Part shown: positions 25,076-33,167 of the stretch, piece after piece
Layout of the letters: every line of letters begins with the position of its first letter
How positions within the stretch are numbered: the first letter of the stretch is position 1
Assembly: GCF_001190945.1 (NCBI RefSeq)
Contig: NZ_CP011112.1
Span: forward strand, 2,356,001 to 2,420,000
Reading direction: 5' to 3'
DNA from: Luteipulveratus mongoliensis
GTDB lineage: Bacteria; Actinomycetota; Actinomycetes; Actinomycetales; Dermatophilaceae
DNA length: 64,000 bases
The notes under the pieces: generated by a model
Told to the model about the DNA's origin: nothing
Databases searched by the model: none
What the model saw: the letters and a program-made list of their open reading frames with translations, nothing else
Position numbers and translations under genes: made by a program

Positions 25076-26457
25076 GTCGTGGGGATGACGGGCTCGCCAC
25101 GCGACAGCTGAATTGCCTTGCGTGACAGCTCTTTTCGTGACGCGAGGTGTCGCTCGCGGGCCTGCTCCAGCGTGGCGTCTCCGACGATCTCGCCGCCCTT
25201 CACCAGGGGCACGAGCAGCTCGCGGTCGTTGCCGTCGTTCTCGGGGCGCTCGCCGATGCCGATGATCTCGGCCTCGGCGACGCCTCGGGAGTCGATGCGA
25301 CGCAGGGCGTACTTGCGGCCGCCGACTGACTTCTTGTCCTTGCTGGCCTTGGCAACGCCGACCATCGTGCCGGCGTCGTCGGCGCGCGCCACGAGCTTGT
25401 AGACCATCCCGGCGGTCGGCGCTCCTGAACCGGTGACCAGCTGGGTGCCGACGCCGTAGGCGTCGACAGGCCCGGCCTGCAGCGCGGCGATGGCGTACTC
25501 GTCGAGGTCGCTGGTCACCACGATGCGCGTCTTGGTGGCGCCGAGTCCGTCGAGCTGCTCGCGCACATCACGGGCCTGGCCGAGCAGGTCACCGGAGTCA
25601 AGCCGTACGCCACCGAGCTCCGGTCCGGCGACCTCGACCGCGATCTGCACCGCGTTGGTGACGTCGTAGGTGTCCACGAGCAGAGTGGTGCCGGCACCGA
25701 GGCAGTCGACCTGAGCCTGGAACGCCTCCCGCTCGTCGTCGTGCAGGAGCGTGAACGAGTGAGCGGCCGTCCCCGACGTCGGGACGCCGTAGCGGCGTCC
25801 GGCCTCGAGGTTTGAGGTCGTCGCAAAACCGGCGATGTAGGCCGCCCGCGCCGCCGCGACCGCGGACAGCTCGTGCGTGCGTCGGGATCCCATCTCGATG
25901 CACGGGCGGTCGCCGGCCACGGCCGTCATCCGGGACGCCGCGCTGGCGATCGCGCTGTCGTGGTTGAAGATCGACAGCGCCACCGTCTCCAGGATGACGC
26001 CCTCGGCGAACGTGGACTCGACCACGAGGATCGGGGAGCCCGGGAAGTAGGCCTCGCCCTCGGCGTACCCCCAGATGTCACCGGAGAAGCGGTACGACCC
26101 AAGCCACTCGAGGGTGGCATCGTCGACAACCTTTCGCTTCCTCAGGTCGTCCAGCTCGGCTGTGCCGAAACGGAACTCGCGCAACGCCTCAAGGAATCGG
26201 CCGGTTCCCGCAACGATGCCGTAGCGACGCCCGTCGGGCAGCCTTCGGGCGAACAGCTCGAACACGCTGGTGCGGTGAGCGGCGCCGCTGCGCAGAGCCG
26301 CCTGCAGCATGGTCAGCTCGTAGTGGTCGGTCAGGAGGGCGCTGGACGGGACGACGATGCCGGACCGGGGGAGCGTGCGACCTCGGCCGGAGGAGGAGTT
26401 TCGCCCAGAAGGTTCAGGAGACTGCGGGCCGTACGGCGTTGTTGTTTCAGGGCTCAC
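25054..26457 (-). CDS. pncB: Nicotinate phosphoribosyltransferase
   Basis: This 467-residue enzyme joins nicotinate to PRPP to give nicotinate mononucleotide in NAD salvage. Diagnostic segments are [47 protein letters not shown] and VRLDSGDL. The catalytic region matches the bacterial/actinobacterial type. The GTG at 26457 is the only good start; the first 35 residues are low-complexity and not conserved. The gene is divergent from clpS by only 24 bases. It completes the salvage route begun by the nicotinamidase at 17,497. Confidence 0.9.
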   Translation of the reverse strand: MSPETTTPYGPQSPEPSGRNSSSGRGRTLPRSGIVVPSSALLTDHYELTMLQAALRSGAAHRTSVFELFARRLPDGRRYGIVAGTGRFLEALREFRFGTAELDDLRKRKVVDDATLEWLGSYRFSGDIWGYAEGEAYFPGSPILVVESTFAEGVILETVALSIFNHDSAIASAASRMTAVAGDRPCIEMGSRRTHELSAVAAARAAYIAGFATTSNLEAGRRYGVPTSGTAAHSFTLLHDDEREAFQAQVDCLGAGTTLLVDTYDVTNAVQIAVEVAGPELGGVRLDSGDLLGQARDVREQLDGLGATKTRIVVTSDLDEYAIAALQAGPVDAYGVGTQLVTGSGAPTAGMVYKLVARADDAGTMVGVAKASKDKKSVGGRKYALRRIDSRGVAEAEIIGIGERPENDGNDRELLVPLVKGGEIVGDATLEQARERHLASRKELSRKAIQLSRGEPVIPTTYLDDQP

Positions 26458-26481
26458 ATCAGTCACCCTAAGGTTGGAGTC

Positions 26482-26796
26482 GTGTCCGTAGCCCCACCAG
26501 AGCAGGCGACGCCGGATGTCGACACCGACACCCGGACGGACGTCAACGTCTCCGAGGGCCTGGACCGTCCGTGGGTGACGATCGTCTGGAACGATCCGGT
26601 CAACCTGATGTCGTACGTCTCCTGGGTCTTCCAGAGCTACTTCGGCTACTCGCAGGAGAAGGCCGAGAAGCTCATGCTGGCGGTGCACCACGAGGGGCGT
26701 GTGGTCGTCTCGCGCGGGACGCGCGAGAAGATGGAGACCGACACCGAGGCCATGCACGGCTACAGCCTCTGGGCGACCTTCCAGAAGGATGAGTAG
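26482..26796 (+). CDS. clpS: ATP-dependent Clp protease adaptor ClpS
   Basis: This 104-residue adaptor delivers N-degron substrates to ClpAP/ClpCP. The binding fold is recognisable in [27 protein letters not shown], including the N-terminal-residue pocket (NDPVN), and the final [33 protein letters not shown]. The GTG start has a GGAG four bases upstream. DUF2017 follows two bases after the stop, which is a conserved actinobacterial pair. Confidence 0.95.
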   Translation: MSVAPPEQATPDVDTDTRTDVNVSEGLDRPWVTIVWNDPVNLMSYVSWVFQSYFGYSQEKAEKLMLAVHHEGRVVVSRGTREKMETDTEAMHGYSLWATFQKDE

Positions 26797-26798
26797 GA

Positions 26799-27413
26799 AT
26801 GGCAACGGCGTTCAGGCGTAAGGGTTCTCGGGTGGTGGGCCGGATGGACACCCAGGAGCGCGAGGTCGTGATCAGTCTCTTCGAGCAGACCCGTGAGCTC
26901 GTCGGCGGCGAGGACCACGTCTCGTCCGGAGATCCGCTGCAAGACCTGATCGGTGGGTGGGACCGCGCGCCCATCGACCCCGAGGAGGTTGCGTCGCGCG
27001 ACCCCGCGCTCCAGCGGCTGCTGCCACCCGCCAGCCGCGATGACGATCAGCTCGCGGGCGACTTCCGGGCCATGACGGAGGACAACCTGCGCCGGCAGAA
27101 GGCGACCCGGCTCAGCACCGCTATCGCGGCGTTCGGCGGCGAGCCGGGCGGTGCGGTCGGCGTGGACCTCGAGCGTGGCGGCGAGAAGATCGAGATGGAC
27201 CTCGGTCAGGCGCAGGCGGTCATGATGGCCCTGTCCGACGTACGTCTCGTGCTCGGCGAACGACTCGGGCTGCGCACCGACGAGGACAGCGAAGAGCTGC
27301 ACGCGATGCTCGAGGCGGCCGAGGAGCTCGAGGACCCGCGGATGCTGCTGGCGGCGTACTACGACTTCATGACCTGGTTGCAGGAGTCGGTCACCATCGC
27401 GGTCATGGCCTGA
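26799..27413 (+). CDS. DUF2017 family protein
   Basis: This 204-residue, largely helical cytosolic protein has the DUF2017 opening (FRRKGSRVVGRMDTQEREVVISLFEQ) and the closing region LVLGERLGL...AAYYDFMTWLQESVT. The family is restricted to actinobacteria and sits next to clpS in most of them. Linkage to regulated proteolysis is therefore inferred from context, but no activity is known. It starts two bases after clpS and is surely co-translated. Confidence 0.9.
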   Translation: MATAFRRKGSRVVGRMDTQEREVVISLFEQTRELVGGEDHVSSGDPLQDLIGGWDRAPIDPEEVASRDPALQRLLPPASRDDDQLAGDFRAMTEDNLRRQKATRLSTAIAAFGGEPGGAVGVDLERGGEKIEMDLGQAQAVMMALSDVRLVLGERLGLRTDEDSEELHAMLEAAEELEDPRMLLAAYYDFMTWLQESVTIAVMA

Positions 27414-27442
27414 GCAGCCAGGTCCAGCTCGCGACAGCCACC

Positions 27443-27553
27443 CCGCTGGTCGAGTAGCCGGAGCGCCAGCGCAGGCGTATCGAGACCAACGTGCACGCGG
27501 TCACCGGGTCTCGATACGGCTCGCCCCTTGGGGCTCGCCTACTCGACCAGCGG
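27443..27553. repeat. Bipartite 111-base intergenic palindromic repeat
   Basis: The outer arms CCGCTGGTCGAGTAG (27443-27457) and CTACTCGACCAGCGG (27539-27553) are perfect over 15 bases. Inner arms CGTATCGAGACC (27476-27487) and GGTCTCGATACG (27507-27518) are perfect over 12. Words of this kind (GGTCTCGATACG, CTACTCGACCA) are, from memory, dispersed in many copies in intergenic DNA of Nocardioides, Janibacter and relatives, so I call it a REP-like element. It sits between the convergent DUF2017 and methyltransferase genes. Confidence 0.7.
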
Positions 27554-27559
27554 TTGAGC

Positions 27560-28216
27560 TCAGCGCCGACGGGAGAGGGTGAGGCCGTCGTACGCCGGCA
27601 GCATGACTGTCTCCATGCGGTCGTCCGCGCGCACGTGGTCGTTGAATGCCTTGACAGCAGTGAGGGTTTCGTCGCTCGAGTCGTCCTTGACGACATCACC
27701 GGACCACAGGGTGTTGTCGGTCGCGATGACGCCACCGGGACGCATCCGCGGGACGAGGGCGTCCCAGTAGGACACGTAGCCGCCCTTGTCGGCGTCGATG
27801 AACGCGAGGTCGATCGTCGGCTCGTCCGGCAGCGCCGTGAGCGTCTCGAGCGCCGGCGCGATGCGCAGCTCGATCCGGTCGGCGACACCCGCCTTCTCCC
27901 AGGCTCCCCGTGCCAGCGCGGTCCACTCCTCGCTCACGTCACAGCACAGCAGCCGACCCCCGTCGGCGAGGCCCTCTGCGATGCAGAGGCTGGAGTAGCC
28001 GGTGAACGTGCCGACCTCGATCGCGTTGCGGGCCCCGACCAGGCGGGTGAGCCAGGTGAGCAGCTGCCCCTCGTCGTGCCCGATCTGCATCCCGGACGAT
28101 CGACCGAGCGCGGCGGTGTCCTCACGTAGCTGGGACAGCACCGGTGACGGTGGAAACGAACCGTGATCGACGACGTACGACTGGACCTGGTCAGTGACCT
28201 CGAAGCTGCGCGCCAT
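27560..28216 (-). CDS. SAM-dependent O-methyltransferase (class I, COMT-like)
   Basis: This 218-residue enzyme is of the Methyltransf_3 family. The SAM-binding motif IEVGTFTGYSS is at about residues 65-76. The acidic metal/SAM residues appear in CCDVSEEW and in DLAFIDADKGGYVSYWDALVPRMRPGGVIATDN. Related enzymes methylate catechol-type hydroxyls in a Mg2+-dependent way. The natural substrate is not inferable here. The palindromic repeat at 27,443 lies just beyond its stop, and gltX is divergent. Confidence 0.9.
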   Translation of the reverse strand: MARSFEVTDQVQSYVVDHGSFPPSPVLSQLREDTAALGRSSGMQIGHDEGQLLTWLTRLVGARNAIEVGTFTGYSSLCIAEGLADGGRLLCCDVSEEWTALARGAWEKAGVADRIELRIAPALETLTALPDEPTIDLAFIDADKGGYVSYWDALVPRMRPGGVIATDNTLWSGDVVKDDSSDETLTAVKAFNDHVRADDRMETVMLPAYDGLTLSRRR

Positions 28217-28260
28217 GGCGTCAGGCTAGACCGAGGCGCCGCACTAGGATCGGGCGCATC

Positions 28261-29781
28261 ATGAGCACCGAAGACTCGCGCCCTGTCCGCCTCCGCATCG
28301 CCCCGTCACCCACTGGTGACCCGCACGTCGGAACCGCCTACATGTCGATGTTCGACCTGGCGTTCGCCCGACAGCAGGGCGGCCAGTTCATCCTCCGCAT
28401 CGAGGACACCGACCGGGCGCGACTGGTCGAGGGCAGCGAGCAGCAGGTCTACGACACCCTCTCCTGGATCGGCCTCGGCCACGACGAAGGCCCTGACGTT
28501 GGCGGGCCCTACGCGCCTTACAAGCAGTCTGAGCGCCTCGACACCTACAAGCCGTACGTCGACCGGTTGCTGGACGAGGGCAAGGCCTACTACTGCTGGT
28601 GCTCCAGCGAGCGGCTCAAGGAGATGCGCGACAAGCAGCAGGCGCTCAAGCAGCCGACCGGCTACGACCGCCTCTGCTACGGCAAGACCCAGGAGGAGCG
28701 CGCGGCGCTGCCGGGCTACTCCGACAAGCCGGTCGTCCGCATGCACGTCCCGGACGACGTCGACCTCTTCTGGGACGACCTGATCATGGGCCGCACCAGC
28801 GCGCCGCGGCCGGACGACCAGGTGATCCTGAAGGCTGACGGGTTCCCGACCTACCACCTGGCTGTCGTGGTGGACGACCACGAGATGGCCATCACGCACG
28901 TCGTGCGCGGCCAGGAGTGGATGTCCAGCACACCCAAGCACCGGCTGCTTTACAGCTGGCTTGACCTGCCCATGCCGAAGTTCGCGCACATGCCGCTGCT
29001 GCGCGATGAGAAGAAGGCCAAGATCTCCAAGCGCAAGAACCCGTGGGCTCGCCTCACGTGGTTCAAGGAGCAGGGCTACCTGCCCGAGGCGCTGCTGAAC
29101 TTCCTTGCGCTGCAGGGCTATCCGCCGGTCATCGAGGCGGACGGCACCGAGCGCGAGGTGTTCTCGTTCGAGGAGTTCACCCAGCGCTTCGAGTGGTCCA
29201 AGGTCAACAAGGCCGGTGCGATCTTCAACCTCGACAAGCTCAGCTGGCTCAACGGCCACTACATCCGTGAGCTCGAGGTCGGCGACCTGGCGAGCCGGTT
29301 GCTGCCCTTCCTGTACGCCGACGGTGTGCTGCCCGAGCAGCCGAGCCTTCCGCAGCTCGGCCGTCTCCAGCTGGTCACCGAGCAGATCCAGACCCGCATC
29401 AACCTGCTCACCGAGGCGACGCCGCTGGTCAAGCCGTTCTACGTCGACGACGCCGACCTGGAGATCGCCGACGACGCACGCGCGGGCCTCAAGGACGGCG
29501 CCAAGGAGGTCCTCGACGCGGCCATCAAGGCGCTCGAGCCGATCTCGGGCACCATCGGCAAGCCGGACGGCACCGGCGTCGAGTGGACGCACGATCGCAT
29601 CGAGGCCGCGCTGCGCGAGGCGATCGTCGACGGCATGGGCATCAAGCCCCGCCTGGCCTTCGGGCCGCTGCGCACGGCGGTCTCGGGGCAGAAGATCTCG
29701 CCTCCGCTGTTCGAGTCGATGGAGATCCTCGGCAAGGCTTCGGTGATCAAGCGGCTGGAGCGGCTGCGCGATTCGCTGTGA
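28261..29781 (+). CDS. gltX: Glutamyl-tRNA synthetase
   Basis: This 506-residue class I aminoacyl-tRNA synthetase has the HIGH-type motif PSPTGDPHVGTAYM at 15-28 and the KMSKS-type motif KISKR at 254-258. A C-terminal anticodon-binding region follows from about residue 330. In actinobacteria this enzyme normally charges both tRNA-Glu and tRNA-Gln with glutamate, the latter being corrected by GatCAB. Both of these tRNAs are encoded 0.9-1.1 kb downstream. The stop overlaps the start of the HAD hydrolase gene (GTGA), giving an operon. Confidence 0.96.
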   Translation: MSTEDSRPVRLRIAPSPTGDPHVGTAYMSMFDLAFARQQGGQFILRIEDTDRARLVEGSEQQVYDTLSWIGLGHDEGPDVGGPYAPYKQSERLDTYKPYVDRLLDEGKAYYCWCSSERLKEMRDKQQALKQPTGYDRLCYGKTQEERAALPGYSDKPVVRMHVPDDVDLFWDDLIMGRTSAPRPDDQVILKADGFPTYHLAVVVDDHEMAITHVVRGQEWMSSTPKHRLLYSWLDLPMPKFAHMPLLRDEKKAKISKRKNPWARLTWFKEQGYLPEALLNFLALQGYPPVIEADGTEREVFSFEEFTQRFEWSKVNKAGAIFNLDKLSWLNGHYIRELEVGDLASRLLPFLYADGVLPEQPSLPQLGRLQLVTEQIQTRINLLTEATPLVKPFYVDDADLEIADDARAGLKDGAKEVLDAAIKALEPISGTIGKPDGTGVEWTHDRIEAALREAIVDGMGIKPRLAFGPLRTAVSGQKISPPLFESMEILGKASVIKRLERLRDSL

Positions 29782-30503
29782 CACCGCGGTGGACGGGCCT
29801 GCTGCTCGATATCGACGACACGCTCCTGGACACCACCCGGGCGATGATCACGGCAGGCACCACCGCCATGAAGGCTGTCTGGCCGCAGCAGCCCGACGAC
29901 TGGTGCGTGCGAGCGTCCGAGCGGTTTCGGGCCGACCCCGGCGGCTACTTCGCGCGGTTCACGAGGGGCGACCTGGCCTTCGATGACATGCGTGCCGCGC
30001 GGCTCGCCGAGGTCGCGTCGGCGTACAACCTGCCGGTGCCCGACGCCGCTCACGCGACGTACGAAGCGGCCTTTCGGCCGGCCTTCAACGCCGCCCAGCA
30101 CGTGTACGACGATGTGCAGCCCCTGCTGCGGCGCTGCGCGCAGCGAGAGGTCGTGGTGGGTGCCGTCACCAACTCCTCGGAGTCGGCCACTGCGGACAAG
30201 CTGGCCGTGACCGGCCTGGGGGAGCAGCTCGTGACGGTCGTCACGCGGGACACCCTGGGTTTCGGGAAGCCCGACCCTCGGATCTTCGCGTACGCCTGCC
30301 AGCAGCTCGGTCTGTCGACGGACCAGGTGCTGTTCGTCGGCGACGAGCTGGCTGCCGATGTGGTCGGTGCACAGGACGCGGGACTCACGGCGTACTGGCT
30401 GAGGCGGCCGGCGGACGTCGTCTCCCGACACGCTCCGGACCGCGCTGCGGGGCCGTCCGAGGCCCGAGTCATCAGCAGTCTCAACGAGATCGAGCTCTCG
30501 TAG
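29778..30503 (+). CDS. HAD superfamily hydrolase
   Basis: This 241-residue phosphatase-type HAD protein has motif I LDIDDTLLD with nucleophile D11 and D13. Motif II is in GAVTNSS, the motif III lysine is in GFGKPDPRIF, and motif IV is GDELAADVVGAQDAG. A helical cap lies between about residues 20 and 100. The GTG start overlaps the gltX stop by four bases, so its translation is coupled to gltX. Members of this subgroup dephosphorylate small phosphometabolites. The substrate cannot be told from sequence. Confidence 0.88.
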   Translation: MTPRWTGLLLDIDDTLLDTTRAMITAGTTAMKAVWPQQPDDWCVRASERFRADPGGYFARFTRGDLAFDDMRAARLAEVASAYNLPVPDAAHATYEAAFRPAFNAAQHVYDDVQPLLRRCAQREVVVGAVTNSSESATADKLAVTGLGEQLVTVVTRDTLGFGKPDPRIFAYACQQLGLSTDQVLFVGDELAADVVGAQDAGLTAYWLRRPADVVSRHAPDRAAGPSEARVISSLNEIELS

Positions 30504-30640
30504 CACGCGCCATCCGGCGGCTCATCGCGCCACGTCACGAGCCGATTTGGGAGGTACGCACCGGGCCGGTAAGGTTATCCCTCGGTTCACTAGAACGCAG
30601 GCGGACGGCGACGTCCGAGCCGAGTTCGGTGATACCCCCT

Positions 30641-30712
30641 TGGGGTATGGTGTAATTGGCAGCACGACTGATTCTGGTTCAGTTAGTCTAGGTTCGAGTC
30701 CTGGTACCCCAG
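30641..30712 (+). tRNA. tRNA-Gln (anticodon CTG)
   Basis: A 72-base cloverleaf: acceptor TGGGGTA pairs with TACCCCA, discriminator G. The anticodon stem ACTGA/TCAGT carries loop TTCTGGT with CTG at 30674-30676, and the T-arm holds GGTTCGAGTCC. CCA is not encoded. The seven bases ATACCCC at 30632-30638 upstream could pair with the 5' acceptor strand. It is followed 110 bases later by tRNA-Glu. Confidence 0.95.
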
Positions 30713-30822
30713 CGCTAGTCGCCCGCATCGCTCTTGATGCTGGCGATTCGGAGAAAATCACCGCCCACGGTATGGTTTCCTCCGCTGCTGGTGAGGTTTT
30801 CTGATCCAGGAGCAAGTGCCGC

Positions 30823-30895
30823 GGCCCCGTTGTGTAGCGGCCTAGCACGCCGCCCTCTCAAGGCGGTAGCGCGGGTTCGAATCCCGTCGGGGCTA
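30823..30895 (+). tRNA. tRNA-Glu (anticodon CTC)
   Basis: A 73-base cloverleaf: acceptor GGCCCCG pairs with CGGGGCT (one G-U), discriminator A. The anticodon stem CCGCC/GGCGG holds loop CTCTCAA with CTC at 30857-30859, and the T-arm GCGGGTTCGAATCCCGT is standard. CCA is not encoded. A terminator hairpin follows at 30,907. Confidence 0.96.
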
Positions 30896-30906
30896 CGTTG
30901 AGATAG

Positions 30907-30944
30907 ACGGCCTCTGACCTTTGCGGTCAGGGGCCGTTTTCTCT
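30907..30944 (+). terminator. Rho-independent terminator after the tRNA pair
   Basis: A 13 bp stem (30907-30919 with 30925-30937, one G-U pair) with a five-base loop is followed by TTTTCTCT. This is the clearest conventional terminator in the window and ends the tRNA-Gln/tRNA-Glu transcript. Confidence 0.85.
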
Positions 30945-30961
30945 GCCCTGGGCGCCCAGCC

Positions 30962-31211
30962 TCAGCCGCGATCCCCGCCCAGCACGGCTCTCCGCGCACG
31001 CCACGACAGCACTGACCGGTCGGAGGCCGCTGACAGCAGCGAGGCCACGCTGGCGAACGACCCGATCGAGAACGCCGACGCGAACGATCCGATGGACCCG
31101 ATCGACAGCACCGACCCGACGGATCCGATCGACAGGATCGAGCCCTTCGACCCGATCGACAGGATCGAGCCCTCCGACCGGATGGAGAGCAGGGACGTCT
31201 CGCGGCGCATC
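30962..31211 (-). CDS. Small GSxLSIGS-repeat protein of unknown function
   Basis: An 82-residue reading frame from ATG 31211 (MMRRETSLLS; 31208 also possible). It is dominated by five-to-eight-residue repeats of the type EGSILSIGS, KGSILSIGS and VGSVLSIGS, then looser FSIGS/FASV repeats, and ends RSVLSWRARRAVLGG. The regular Ser-Gly turns and Ile/Leu/Val positions suggest a stacked beta solenoid or a self-assembling structure. I recall similar unnamed small proteins in other actinobacteria. The opposite strand is also open here, reading Asp-Pro-Ile repeats in frame with the DUF3995 gene, so the coding strand is a judgement. The ribosome binding site is weak. Confidence 0.5.
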
Positions 31212-31274
31212 ATGCGCCCATCATGCAGCGGTTCCAGCTCCCTCCGCTGGGGGAGGCGGATCTCAGAGCCGGAC

Positions 31275-31290
31275 CATACCGTTTGGTATG
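31275..31290. promoter_or_regulatory. CATACC-GTTT-GGTATG palindrome upstream of the DUF3995 gene
   Basis: Perfect 6 bp arms separated by four bases lie 29 bases before the DUF3995 start, in the divergent space shared with the repeat-protein gene. The form resembles operators of TetR-family repressors, but no TetR gene is adjacent, so the regulator would act from elsewhere. Confidence 0.5.
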
Positions 31291-31319
31291 TCGATCCATC
31301 CGCACACCTGGGAGCAGCC

Positions 31320-31826
31320 GTGCCGAACACCGTCAGCAGCCAGCCGAGCAGCGACGCACTTCAGCGCGCGGACCGCGCGGCCCGCCTCGCCGTACCGGCG
31401 GTCCTCGGGGCCATCGGCGCGCTCCACCTCAGCTGGGCGGCTGGCAGCACCTGGCCGAAGAGCACGGCGGCCGAGCTCGGCGAGGTCGTCATCAGCAGCG
31501 GCTCGTTGCCGCCGGCGGGCGCCTGCATCGTTGTTGGTGTCGGCCTGATCGGCGCGGCCGGAGTTGTCGCTGCCCTTCGGCCGAGCTCGTCACGGCGGCT
31601 GCGTGCCGCGGGAGGGGTCCTCGGTGGCGTCCTGGCCGCGCGAGGGGTCGGGTTCGAGGCGATGCACCTCGTCGCCGGTCTCCCGGACACCTTCAGCCGC
31701 CTCGACGCGGCCTACTACTCGCCCTTGTGCATCGGTCTGGCTGCGGGCGTGGGCGTACGACTCCTGGCGACACGGCGTCGTACGCCTGCGCTCACCGCCG
31801 TGGACGCGCGTCCCCACGCGGCCTGA
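31320..31826 (+). CDS. DUF3995 domain-containing membrane protein
   Basis: This 168-residue protein has four hydrophobic segments at about residues 24-45, 60-85, 95-115 and 130-150. The first includes AVLGAIGALHLSWAAGSTWP, which with EAMHLVAGLPDTF is typical of DUF3995. The GTG at 31320 is chosen because GGGAG precedes it by five bases. The frame is open further upstream, but that part lies antisense to the repeat protein and has no comparable start. Function is unknown. A palindromic operator candidate lies just upstream. Confidence 0.82.
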   Translation: MPNTVSSQPSSDALQRADRAARLAVPAVLGAIGALHLSWAAGSTWPKSTAAELGEVVISSGSLPPAGACIVVGVGLIGAAGVVAALRPSSSRRLRAAGGVLGGVLAARGVGFEAMHLVAGLPDTFSRLDAAYYSPLCIGLAAGVGVRLLATRRRTPALTAVDARPHAA

Positions 31827-31843
31827 CCAGCCAGACTGGGGGC

Positions 31844-32473
31844 GTGCACGACCACGTCTGGTACGCGTCGTACGGCTCGAACCTCTCTGCTGCTCGGTTC
31901 GGTCACTACCTCCATGGCGGGCAACCTGCAGGTGCGACCCGTGACTACCCGGGTGCCCGTGACCCCAGCCCGCCCACCGACCGTCGCGCACTGCACCTTG
32001 CCGGCGAGGTGTTCTTCGGCTGGGAGTCGCCGACCTGGGGCGGCGGCGTCGCCTTCCTGGACATCGAGGCGACCGGCGACGCGTTGGCGTGCGGCTATCG
32101 CATCACCGCCGAGCAGCTGGCGGACGTCGTCACCCAGGAGATGCACCGGGAGCCGGGCCCGTTGCTCGATCTCGACGTCCTGCTGGCGCAGCGACGCCTC
32201 GTGCTCGGTGACGGACGCTACGAGACGGTCCTGGTCGTCGGAGACGTGGACGGCGAGCCGGTGGTGACCTTCACGTGCCCGTCGGATGATCGGCGGCCGA
32301 CGATCAACCCGCCGAGCGCGGCTTACCTCGCTGTCGTCGCCCGCGGTCTCGTCGAGTCCCACGGCCTCGCGCCTGACGAGGTCGTCGGCTACCTCGAAGG
32401 TCTGGCAGGCGTACGAGGGCGCTGGCCGTCCGATGACCTCACCGAGGTCGTTCGGATCGCCCTGGGCGGTTAG
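31844..32473 (+). CDS. Gamma-glutamylcyclotransferase-fold protein (often mis-annotated as histone deacetylase)
   Basis: This 209-residue protein begins VHDHVWYASYGSNLSAARFGHYL, the phosphate-loop-like YGSNL signature of the GGCT/BtrG fold. It continues with RDPSPPTDRRALHLAGEVFFGWESPTWGGGVAFLD. Actinobacterial relatives are commonly labelled histone deacetylase by transfer, which this sequence does not support. The likely chemistry is handling of a gamma-glutamyl or similar amide, but the catalytic glutamate cannot be fixed by eye. The GTG start is 17 bases after the DUF3995 stop. Its stop overlaps the convergent MerR stop. Confidence 0.75.
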   Translation: MHDHVWYASYGSNLSAARFGHYLHGGQPAGATRDYPGARDPSPPTDRRALHLAGEVFFGWESPTWGGGVAFLDIEATGDALACGYRITAEQLADVVTQEMHREPGPLLDLDVLLAQRRLVLGDGRYETVLVVGDVDGEPVVTFTCPSDDRRPTINPPSAAYLAVVARGLVESHGLAPDEVVGYLEGLAGVRGRWPSDDLTEVVRIALGG

Positions 32474-33090
32474 ACGCCCCCGCCCGGTCCTGAGCGCGCG
32501 CTGCGGTCCTGCTGGGCGAGGCGGCGCAAGGTCAGCAGAACCGGGTCGACCATGACGGTGGCGACCACCACGTAACGCAGCGCGTCCGCGTCCTCGGTCG
32601 GCACCGAGTCCACATCGGCGCCGGCCACGATCTCCATGCCGTCGGCATAGCGGTCCAGCCGTTCGTCGGGGACCTCGATGCCGGCGGAGGCGGCCGCGTC
32701 CAGCTGTTCGGCCAGTCGCCCCAGCAGTGGGTCCGTCGGCGGGACCTGCCAGCCCCGCTGCTCAAGCCATCGCGAAACACGTTGCTGCGCTTCAGGACTG
32801 GCGGACTCGCCGGCCTCACCGGTCAGCGCGTGCTGAGCGGCGCCGAGGAGGTCGTGACGCAGAGGTGGAGGGTGCTCCAGGGTCTCGATGACCGACAGCG
32901 CCCCGGCCATGGAGAGCCCGCCTGAGTCCGTCAGCGCGCGGACGAGACGTACGCGCTCGACGTGTGAGTCGTCGTACCTCGCCTGCGTGCGGTTGAGGGG
33001 TTCGCCGGCGTGCAGTACGCCCTCGCGAAGGTAGAACTTCAACGTCGCGATCGGGACGTCGGTCCGGGCGGACAGCTCTGACATGCGCAT
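32470..33090 (-). CDS. MerR family transcriptional regulator
   Basis: This 206-residue regulator has the winged-helix MerR domain at 1-70 (MSELSARTDVPIATLKFYLREGVLHAGEPLNRTQARYDDSHVERVRLVRAL), then a helical C-terminal half without metal-binding cysteines, so an organic or protein ligand is likelier than a metal. ATG 33090 is chosen because AGGAGG lies nine bases upstream. It is divergent from a DUF4188 gene, and a MerR-type dyad sits in the promoter between them at 33,112-33,130. Confidence 0.9.
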   Translation of the reverse strand: MRMSELSARTDVPIATLKFYLREGVLHAGEPLNRTQARYDDSHVERVRLVRALTDSGGLSMAGALSVIETLEHPPPLRHDLLGAAQHALTGEAGESASPEAQQRVSRWLEQRGWQVPPTDPLLGRLAEQLDAAASAGIEVPDERLDRYADGMEIVAGADVDSVPTEDADALRYVVVATVMVDPVLLTLRRLAQQDRSARSGPGGGV

Positions 33091-33104
33091 CTGAAGGGAC
33101 CTCC

Positions 33105-33135
33105 TTGACACTGGAGAGTACTACTGTCCAATATG
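33105..33135 (+). promoter_or_regulatory. MerR-type promoter and operator for the DUF4188 gene
   Basis: A TTGACA -35 box is at 33105-33110. The dyad TGGAGAGTA-C-TACTGTCCA (33112-33130, one mismatch between arms) fills the space up to a weak -10 near 33130-33135. A dyad inside a long 19-20 base spacer is the hallmark of MerR-activated promoters. Confidence 0.7.
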
Positions 33136-33167
33136 GGTACTGAAGATATCCAATCAAGGAGGACGTC

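Noticed and set aside
28306-29784. A 492-residue minus-strand open frame opposite gltX
   Set aside because: It is an antisense shadow of gltX with no motif, and gltX motifs and starts are unambiguous.
30921-31319. Plus-strand Asp-Pro-Ile repeat frame fused in frame to DUF3995
   Set aside because: It begins inside the tRNA terminator hairpin, lacks a ribosome binding site, and DUF3995 has a good GTG start with GGGAG at 31,320. The minus-strand repeat reading is preferred but not certain.
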